Positions 56,561-64,000 of a DNA stretch of 64,000 nt are shown here, piece by piece. Position numbers and translations under genes: made by a program. Source of the stretch: Datisca glomerata (taxonomy: Eukaryota; Streptophyta; Magnoliopsida; Cucurbitales; Datiscaceae); assembly GCA_003255025.1 (NCBI GenBank), contig QANY01002785.1:194043-258042 (forward strand), in the 5' to 3' direction. The first letter of the stretch is position 1. The number at the start of each line of letters is the position of its first letter. Below the pieces are notes generated by a model that saw only the letters and a list, made by a program, of their open reading frames with translations, had not been told where the DNA came from and ran no database searches.

Positions 56561-56980
56561 TTCCACATATCCCATCATGGATTTCGGCTAGCACATACCG
56601 GACTTCTTTCTTTCTTAGACATTGTATATACAGACCTTTTTTTCACTCTTGTGGAAAACCCTTTTTTTACATCTGTTACCTCATCCCTTTTTTTTAGGCT
56701 AGCACATACTGGGCTTGTTTCTTTCTTAGACATTGTAAGTATGTACTAGGAAAACCCTTTTTTTTCCTAGTACACACACGTCCTAGTACAGACAGGTACT
56801 TTTTTTTACATATGTTTTCCACGGGAGTGATATACTTGAATGAAGCTAGCACATGCGTGCTCACCCATGATTTCCACATATCCCATCGTGGATTTTGGCT
56901 AGCATATACTCCTTGCGTGAAGCTTATCTTTAGGTAATATCCATTTTCTAACAGATCATATCATCCTGCCAGTTTGGTTC

Positions 56981-57490
56981 TCATTCAGTTTTGACATTCA
57001 CTACATCGTTCCACGGAAGTGATATACTTGGCTTTCTGAGAAATTTCACTAGCACGCTTCTTTTGTATGGGAGTTGCAGTGACGATCCCAATTTTACTAA
57101 CGCATCCGCATGTTCGATCTTAATTCTTGGGATCTTATCAATCTCATAGCTTTTCAGCAGACTTAATAATGCATTCGCCCGTTGCAAGTAGCTTATCATT
57201 CTTTCATATTTTGCTGTAAAATTTCCTGTAACCTATCTCATAATTAGCATAGAATCACAAAATATTTTTACGTCTGTTACCTCAAATTCCCATAGCAAGG
57301 TGACTCCTGCTATCAAAGCTTCATATTCCGCTTCATTATTTGATGCATTGAAATTGAAAGAGATAGAATGTTCTAAAGTTTCTCCAAATGGGGTCTGTAC
57401 CACTATTCCTACTCGAGTGCCTTTTCTGTTTGAGGCTTCATCGATGAATAATTTCCAGGGCCTGTCTCCATTTGGACTTTAGATTCATTA
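56981..57490 (-). pseudogene. Tat-1 second RNase H (Tat-specific)
   Basis: Minus strand near 57480: WKLFIDEASNRKGTRVGIVV, then NFNASNNEAEYEALIAGVTL, DVKIFCDSMLI, and ISYLQRANALLSLLKSYEID, IPRIKIEHADALVKLGSSL. These give the RNase H acidic residues D, E, D and D. One stop lies near 57235. This extra domain distinguishes Tat elements from other Ty3/gypsy lineages. Confidence 0.9.
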
Positions 57491-57499
57491 TTATCTTCT

Positions 57500-58110
57500 C
57501 TTTCGTCATGAGCGAAGTCCGCTCAAAATCAGTTAGTAATTTCCCCTTGATTGACGTTCTTGGCTCACAATAGATTTGATATTGACCAAGCTTAATTGCC
57601 TATTTGGCCATACTACCGCTTACTTCTGGTGAATAACAAACTTTGGATGGGTGAATCTGTTAACACTTTAATGCTATGAGCTTGAAAGTAAGGCATTAGC
57701 TTCCTTGCAGCAATTACAACGGCCAACACTCATTTCTCCATTCTTTAGTACCTGGTTTCGGCTGCCACTAGACTTTTTGCTTACAAATTATACGGGCTTT
57801 TGTATCCTTTTCTCCTCTCTAATGAGAACGACACTAACAGCCATTTGCGACACAGCTACGTACAGAAGTAGTTTGTTCACTGGGTATTGGTTTTGAGACC
57901 AATGGGGGGAGTTGACAAGTATTCCTTGATTCTTTTGAGAGTGTCTTCACACTCTTCATCCCAGTTGTCAACAGAATTCTTCTTCAATTTCGTGAAATAC
58001 GACTTGCACTTATCCGTTGGCCTTGAAAGAAATATGTTTAGAGCCACTAATCTTTATGATTTCTGTGGTGAAATACGGCTTGCACTTATCCCGTCAAGCC
58101 TTATACCTCT
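57500..58110 (-). pseudogene. Tat-1 first RNase H region, badly decayed
   Basis: Between RT and the second RNase H. Fragments such as FTKLKKNSVDNWDEECEDTL and RWRNEC can be read near 58000-57700 on the minus strand in changing frames. Small plus-strand frames here (57705-58141) are shadows. Confidence 0.55.
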
Positions 58111-58770
58111 TTATGATTTCAAGGGCACTTCATCTTCATAAAAAGCTTTTATTTGATCTGGATTGACATTGATTCGCCGTTGCATTATCAACTGACCTAA
58201 AAGTTTTCCCGCTCCTACGTCAAATTTAATATCGAGAAGGCCGCCGAGATCCCTGATGTGATCTTCTTGTCTACAACGTTTGACCAACATGTCGTCGACA
58301 TAAACCCCCATGGTCTTTCTGATTTTTTCGCATAAGATTTTGTTCACAAGCCTTTGATAAGTTTCACCTGCATTTTTCAGTCTAAAGGGAATTACTTTAT
58401 AACAGAAAATACCATGTTCAGTTATTAATGAGGTTTTTTCTTGATCAGGTTGAAACTTTTTCACATTATTATATCATAAGAAGGCATCCATGAAGCTGAG
58501 GAGTTCGTGTCTTGAAGTCTCATCCACCATCTGGTCTATTCTTGGCAATGGATAATTGTCTTTTGGTCAGGATTTGTTTAGATTAGTAAAATCCACACAG
58601 ATTCTCCTTCTTCCATTCTTCTTTTTCACCATAACTACATTGGCGAGCCACTTTGGTTAATCTACTTCTCGAATGAAGCCAGCTTTCAAAAGTTTCTCCA
58701 CTTTTTCTTTGATTGATTTATTCTGTTCTAGAATGAAACTTCTCTTCTGTTGCTTTACAAGCTTTACAGT
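58111..58770 (-). pseudogene. Tat-1 reverse transcriptase
   Basis: Minus strand: WLANVVMVKKKNGRRRICVD and YPLPRIDQMVDET (58660-58510), then QEKTSLITEHGIFCYKVIPF, LKNAGETYQRLVNKIL and VYVDDMLVK (58440-58280), so the YVDD catalytic motif is intact. After it the usual thumb segment is shortened to LGGLLDIKFDVGAGKLLG by a deletion, and stops lie near 58473 and 58640. Confidence 0.92.
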
Positions 58771-59099
58771 AGGATCTGCATTCAATTTGTGACATATTAT
58801 TCTTTCAGGATTACCTAAAGAAATCTTTCAACATTTTCTTCTCCGTCTACCTGAAGTGGGCCTCGATGTTGGTTGTCTTCTGTGTCCCTTCATCTAGGTA
58901 CACAAGCTCAATTTCTTCTCTAGCTTCATACCTCAGGCCCCCTTGCTCATCTTTCTGTGATTAATATTGTTCTTTACTCTTAGTTTGATCTTCCACTTTC
59001 TTTTCTGTCATCTTTCTCCTGGTAGATTCCAATGCCTCTATGGCGTAAATAGGAGCAGTAGCCTGATCCCCTTTATCACCTTAATTCCATCTGGAGACG

Positions 59100-59500
59100 A
59101 ATACTTTAGTACCTGATAAAAGGTGGACATAACAGCTTTCAGCTTGTGCAACGTAGTCCTTCCCAAAATGGCATTGTATGGGGATGAGGTGCTCAAGACT
59201 ACAAATTACATCAAATGGTTGGGTGGTTAAGCATTCACCAGAATAACGATGACTCCTTCAGAATAACTAAAGGCCCCATTGAAGCCTATCAGTGGCTTTG
59301 ACGGACCCTGCATCTCTTAATCTCCCATAGACATCTTCTCGAGATTTGACCAGTTTAAGATGTTGACAAAACTTGCATCATCAATTAGTACCTTCCTTAG
59401 CAAACAGTTTCCAACTTGTATTGAAATGACCAAGCATCATTATGACGTTCGTCATGTTTAGATCCATCTCATCGAATATCAACAAAAGAGTTCGATTGTC
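59100..59500 (-). pseudogene. Tat-1 aspartic protease
   Basis: Minus strand reads DDASFVNILNWSNLEKM near 59385-59335 (family DTGSS position), PLIGFNGAFSYSEG near 59290, then SPYNAILGRTTLHKLKAVMS near 59185, a block highly conserved in Tat elements. The catalytic motif is DDAS instead of DTG/DSG, and stops interrupt the chain. Confidence 0.82.
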
Positions 59501-59619
59501 ATTTGAGGGTTTTCCTTTCTCCCAATGTCCTTCTAGCATTGGTTTCTTGCAATACATCTTCTTCTCATTCTTGGGGGTCTCCTCCTATTCTGTTAGTGTG
59601 ATGATTGTATGAACAATTC

Positions 59620-59808
59620 TTAGAGGTTGCTTCTCATTGTCCTGGACCTCCTTTTCTGTTTCTCATTTCTGCTCATCCTTCTACACAAATTACTGAGCTG
59701 AAAGTAATCCTTCATGTAATGCCCGTAGTTCTTGTGATAAGAACAATATCTATCTTTGTTGTAGTTCAGCTCCCTCGTCATTGGGGTTGGTGAGCACAAT
59801 CCTATCAC
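59620..59808 (-). pseudogene. Tat-1 gag C-terminal remnant
   Basis: NKDRYCSYHKNYGHYMKDYF then QLSNLCRRM matches the KYC.FH.DHGH...C.QL block near the end of Tat gag. The expected fourth ligand Cys is Tyr or Phe. The 5' LTR begins only about 40 bp away, so the rest of gag was deleted. Confidence 0.85.
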
Positions 59809-59848
59809 GTTTGTTGTCTCCTTTCACATCATCTTTTTCTGGCCAAAA

Positions 59849-60205
59849 TCAAATTTATTAATCATTTGAAAAGGATTTTTCCGGTGGAGGAAAAATCTAT
59901 TACGCTAAAATAAAAGTAATGAAGGAAAGAGAGAAATTAAGAAAGTAAGAACTCGAAAGCTTAACTTTACTTATGTTCAATTGATTTTTGAGATGGTACA
60001 TACTCCTATTTATACATGAATTTCACAATCAGATTACAATCGATTCCCCTATCTCGTAGCTAATGATAAGGTGTGGATAATCATCTTCGGGGATTATTCC
60101 CTCCGAAGATCCTATTTGTAATGGTCCACATTCCACCTGATCCTCAATTGATTCTTTGGTATGGATCTTGCCACGTGTAAGGTGGGGTTGTGCCTATTTA
60201 TCATT
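59849..60205 (-). repeat. 5' LTR of Tat-1, truncated
   Basis: Shares over 300 bp with 51419-51790, including a TATTTATA TATA box (plus 60007-60014). Similarity ends near 60205 where copia-3 LTR DNA starts. Confidence 0.8.
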
Positions 60206-61440
60206 AGTTATGAATAACTCCACCATAAAATCATATTGAAACCAAGTCCATTTTATATTACTCTACGTAACTTTCTTTGACCTATTATTCATTTTGCAAT
60301 GCCCTTCCATAATATAGTACCGTATATAATTAGTTTACGTATCATCGACCTAATATTTATACACTTCTTTTTATCCTTAGTAACTAAATTCATTACCGGC
60401 GAACTATGATAAATTTCATACTTGATTCATGAAGTAAAATGATCAAATATCTAGGACTCCACCAAAGGTACAAAGTGCATAGTTTACAGTGACCACATAA
60501 ATGAAATACCTATGAGGTACTACGTCACTTAGTTAAAAAAGTCTATTGATTCTCCTATTGAGAATCTATGGACTCACTATCAAATAATCTAGCCGTCCAA
60601 CCTACAAAATATATTGACTCATAGATTCTCATTCATAATAGATCAAAATGACTACACTAGTAAATATGAGCTCACAACTCTCTCAAGATTGAGAGCACTC
60701 ATAAAATCATAGCAACCAGTCTTGTTTTTCATTTGATAGTAATTTATTGAAAAAAGAACTCATTAGTCCTTCAATGCATTCCACATGCACTAGTGCATTA
60801 ACTAGATACTCCTCCTAGTTACCAAGGTAATTCGCTCTATGTAATTGAGTTAATGTACTATAATCTTTATTTAATAAAGCACCCAGCTTCAGTAGACTAT
60901 GAAATTTAATATTTACAAGTCATAAAGAACTCTTACTTTACACATACCATGTGCCTCTGAGCTAAACTCCATAGCATAAAGAGTATAGTACTAAATGCTT
61001 GTGGACCTTCTACTAAAAATATTCACAATTTATATATAAGAATGTCAATTATACATACCTTGTGGCTCTGACCTAAGCTCCATAAAGCGCCAAGCTTTAG
61101 TAGACAATGAAATTAAGTATTTACAAAATCATAAAGAACTTTTAATTTACACATACCATGTGCCTCTGAGCTAAACTCCATAGCACAAAAAGTATAGTAC
61201 TAAATGCTTGTGGACCTTCTACTAAGAATATTCACATTTTATATAAAAAGAATGTCAATTATACGTACCTTTTGCTTCTGAGTTGAACTCCATAGCACAA
61301 AAAGTGTAGTATTAAATGCTTATGGACATTCTGCTAAGAATATTCACATTTTATATATAAGAATATCAATTTGTTAATTATTCATAAGATAAATTGTCAA
61401 AATTATATAGATTTCTCATGCTTTTGCACACAATTCTAAA
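60206..61440 (-). mobile_element. 3' LTR of copia-3
   Basis: Follows the RNase H end and a polypurine-like GGGGAAGTGGGAGA (minus, about 61455-61442). U3 contains internal 201-bp repeats. The far boundary near 60206 is inferred from the end of Tat-1 LTR similarity. No target duplication could be matched because the 5' end of copia-3 is outside the window. Confidence 0.65.
60880..61370. repeat. Tandem repeat in copia-3 LTR, about 201-bp unit, 2.4 copies
   Basis: Units include CATACCATGTGCCTCTGAGC, TAAACTCCATAGCA, AGTATAGTACTAAATGCTTG, TGGACCTTCTACTAA and ATTCACA..TTATATA. Copies start near 60880 and 61083, with a partial one from 61270. Confidence 0.9.
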
Positions 61441-64000
61441 AATCTCCCACTTCCCCTAACGCACATCTTGTGCGAGCCTAACACCAATATTCTCTACATG
61501 AGACTTAAAAAAACTAGTAGTTAAAGTCTTTGTAGATGGGTCTGTAAAATTATCTACTGATGCAATCTAAGAGATAACTATATCTCCTTGCTGTACAATC
61601 CCCCTAATAAGATGATACTTTCGCTCTATGTACTTTCCTCTCAATGGTTTCGAGGTTTCTTAGATTGCGTGATTGCTTCAGTGTTATGACAAGAAATTGA
61701 TATAGGGAGTCTCTGAATAGTGTCAATCTTCAGCTCTATTACGAACTTATGGGCCAGAAAACTTCCTTCATCATTTCTAAGGCAACTACATATTCACCTT
61801 CTATGGTTGAGTCCGCAATACAATACTGTTTTATGCACCGCCGAGTAACTGCTATGCCTCCTAGAGTAAACCCATAGTCCGAGTTATATTTTGTGAGTCT
61901 CTATCAGGTTGAAATCTGAATCCATATATACTATAGGTATGAGTCTCTATCAGATTGAAAATCTAAATCCATCATTCTTCTAAGAAACTTGAATATACGC
62001 TTTATAGCTATCTAGGGCTCTCGTCATGGATTTGATTGATATCTGCTGACCATGCCTACTGCAAAACAAATATCTAGTTTGGTATATAGCATAACATACA
62101 CAAGACTTCCCATTGTCGAAGCATAGAACACTGCTTTAATTCTATCTATCTCATCATGTCTCTTAGGACACGGGTCCTTAGATAGACGGATCCCATGCCC
62201 AAAAGGTAATAAACTTTTCTTAGAATCATTGCAAATGATTTTATATTCTTATTAATATACGTATACTATGATAACCTTGTATTTCTAGCTTTATGGTCAC
62301 GTATGACCTTAATCCCAATGACATATGCTGCCTCTCTCAAGTCCTCATATCAAACTTGTTAGACAACCATAAATACACGTTTGGCATTAATCCAACATCA
62401 TTTTCAATGAGAAAAACGTAGCCTACATAAAGAATCAAGAAAGCAATCATGTTTTCTTCCTTTCTTTTGTACACATAAGGTTCAGGGTTTTGATCAAAAC
62501 CAAAAGATTTTACTGCTTGATCAAATTTGATGTTCCACGACCTTAATGCTTGCTTAAGTTCATATATGGACCTACACAACTTGCACTTCGACAAAAAATT
62601 CTTCAGCTTAAGACATACAAATATTATCTTCAAGATCTCCATAAAAAAATGAGGTCTTGACATCCATTTGCTAAATCTAATAATCGAAATAAGTTGTTGA
62701 GGATAATAATATTTTTATTAACATAAGCATAGCTACCGGCGTAAGAGTCTCCTCATAATCAATCCCTTCTTTCTAAGTATATCCTTTCACAATAAACCTA
62801 GTTTTGAAGATTTCTACCCTCCCATCTATGCCTCTAATTCACTTGTAAACCCGCTTACACCGAGTGGGTTTAAGCCCTTTAGATGCTTGTACAAGCTCTC
62901 ATACTCCACTAGAGTACATGAAATCCATCTCAAATTTCATCACTTTGTACCAACAATCTGCATCTACATCATTTATAGCCTCTACGTAGTTCCTACTATC
63001 TATGTCATGCTCCTCAAGGAGATCCTCAAAAGTCTCTCCCGATAGCGTGTATCTCTTAGGTGGGTGTATTTCTCATCCACTAAAATGTGGTTGTATAGAA
63101 TTAGAAACTACTTCACCATCGTTCTCTCTATTAACCACACTCTCCGTAACTTTTTAAATTTCATCTAACTGGTTTTGCACATTAGTTCTCTTATTTGCCA
63201 AGTCTTTCATGACTATGTTGCTTCTAAATTTAATGTTTGTTATATAGTCATCTTCCATAAAAATAATGTTTTCTCTCACAAACACTTTCTGTTCCTTAAT
63301 ACTATAAAACAAATTACCTCTCGTTACTTTTGCAATACTTTATTAAAACACATACTTTTGACCTACGCCCTAACTTAGCAGCATTCTCCCTTAGTACAAC
63401 TGCTAGACAACCCCATATATGGAGATGGCCTATACTAGGCTTATGACCTTTCCATTGTTCTATTGGTATCCTGGGTACTGCCTTATAAGGCACAAGGTTT
63501 AGAATGTAAGCAGTTGCTTCCAAGGCATATCACCAAAAAGGACACATGGAGAGTGGAATAGCTCATCATAGATCTCACAATGTTTAAGAGTGTTATTTTT
63601 CTCGTTTCAACTACAACATTATATTGGGGTGTCCCAAGTGAGCGAGCTTGGATGTAATCTCATTATCTCTTCATTAGTCCTGAATGTCCTAGAGAGATCT
63701 TCACCTCCTCGACCTGACCGATGAGACTTAACCTATTTATCTAAGGCCTTTTCAACTTCCGCTCTAAAATCTTTCTATTTCTCAAAGGTTTTAGATTTAT
63801 GATGCATTAGATATATGATCCGTATCTTGAATAAACATCAGTAAATGTGAAAAAACACTCATAGCGGCCTCTTACCTTGAAACTCATTGGTCCACACAGG
63901 TCAATATATACTAACTCTAACAGTTTTACGGCTCTATGTCCTTTTGCGTTGAAAGGCCTCTTGGTAATTTACCTTCTATACATGATTCACAGACTTGTAA
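61441..64000 (-). pseudogene. Copia-3 integrase, RT and RNase H, truncated by window end
   Basis: Minus strand from 64000: zinc-region end CESCIEGKLPRG, integrase FTFTDVYSRYGSYI near 63840, TPQYNVVVETRK near 63620, IVRSMMSY near 63580, then MEATAYILNLVPYKAVPR and WKGHKPSIGHLHIWGC (63523-63400). RT: LCRSIYELKQALRSWNIKFD near 62560 and FLILYVGYVFLIENDVG near 62420, where YVDD is YVGY, losing both catalytic Asp. RNase H ends SVDNFTDPSTKTLTTSFFKS near 61530. Many stops and shifts. Same family as copia-2. Confidence 0.9.

Larger units (their letters stand above)
51419..60205 (-). mobile_element. Tat-1, Tat-type Ty3/gypsy element with antisense ORF
   Basis: Two LTR copies in the same (minus) orientation (59849-60205, truncated; 51419 to about 52030) bound a region reading gag remnant, protease, RT, RNase H, extra RNase H, integrase, tandem repeats, then an opposite-strand ORF. 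The extra RNase H with ASNNEAEYEAL is diagnostic of the Tat lineage. All pol domains are disrupted and most of gag is deleted, so it is non-functional. The 5' LTR is cut on its outer side by copia-3. Confidence 0.88.

Noticed and set aside
1..64000. Host protein-coding genes, tRNA, rRNA or snoRNA genes
   Set aside because: I scanned for long ORFs with host domains and for tRNA-like A/B boxes and found none I can support; tRNA-like matches are primer-binding sites only.

Overview
This window looks like heterochromatic or intergenic DNA from a large, AT-rich plant genome, probably a eudicot. Every coding trace I can recognise belongs to a plant transposable element: Ty3/gypsy (Athila, chromovirus and Tat types), Ty1/copia, and CACTA DNA transposons with TNP2 and TNPA-like genes. 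I found no intact host gene, tRNA, rRNA or CRISPR array. Single ambiguous bases (n) sit beside AT tracts at 13847 and 45643.

Layout. 1-4030: a decayed Athila-type pol joined to a tandem duplication of a different element's pol tail, LTR, primer site and leader, carrying TTATC microsatellites. 4030-8435: a retroelement with a broken Transposase_32-like ORF, three polypurine-like tracts and a 1.34-kb 3' LTR. 9049-14699: a diverged direct repeat split by two solo LTRs (10643-12382 and 12541-14612), the second with a perfect 5-bp target duplication.

14700-44175 is a nest. A minus-strand copia (5' LTR near 33363, gag, protease and integrase pieces) is cut by CACTA-1 (14956-28232, TSD TTT). CACTA-1 carries broken TNP2 and TNPA-like genes and itself contains a young copia (22304-27231, TSD ATTTT, LTRs differing at 7 of 321 sites). 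CACTA-2 (28542-31165) cuts the same copia again. CACTA-3 (33375-41762, TSD ACT) lies just upstream of that copia's LTR and holds a Tat-type element (35149-41642, TSD CTATT) that was tandemly duplicated and partly collapsed. A second copia pol remnant follows (41766-44175).

44176-51400: CACTA-like non-coding DNA interrupted by a copia solo LTR (44509-46681), then a cluster of six consecutive hairpins (48606-48886) and a roughly 165-bp degenerate satellite (49540-50830). 51419-60205: a minus-strand Tat element with gag remnant, protease, RT, extra RNase H and integrase, a 72-bp repeat array, and a plus-strand (antisense) Transposase_28-like ORF between pol and the 3' LTR. 60205-64000: another minus-strand copia, cut by the window edge.

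No element looks autonomous now. Each coding region carries stops, frameshifts or deletions; the copia at 22304-27231 is the least damaged. The strongest leads are the antisense ORF with its repeat array, the duplicated and collapsed Tat element, and the unexplained hairpin cluster. I do not see convincing evidence of a new functional system.
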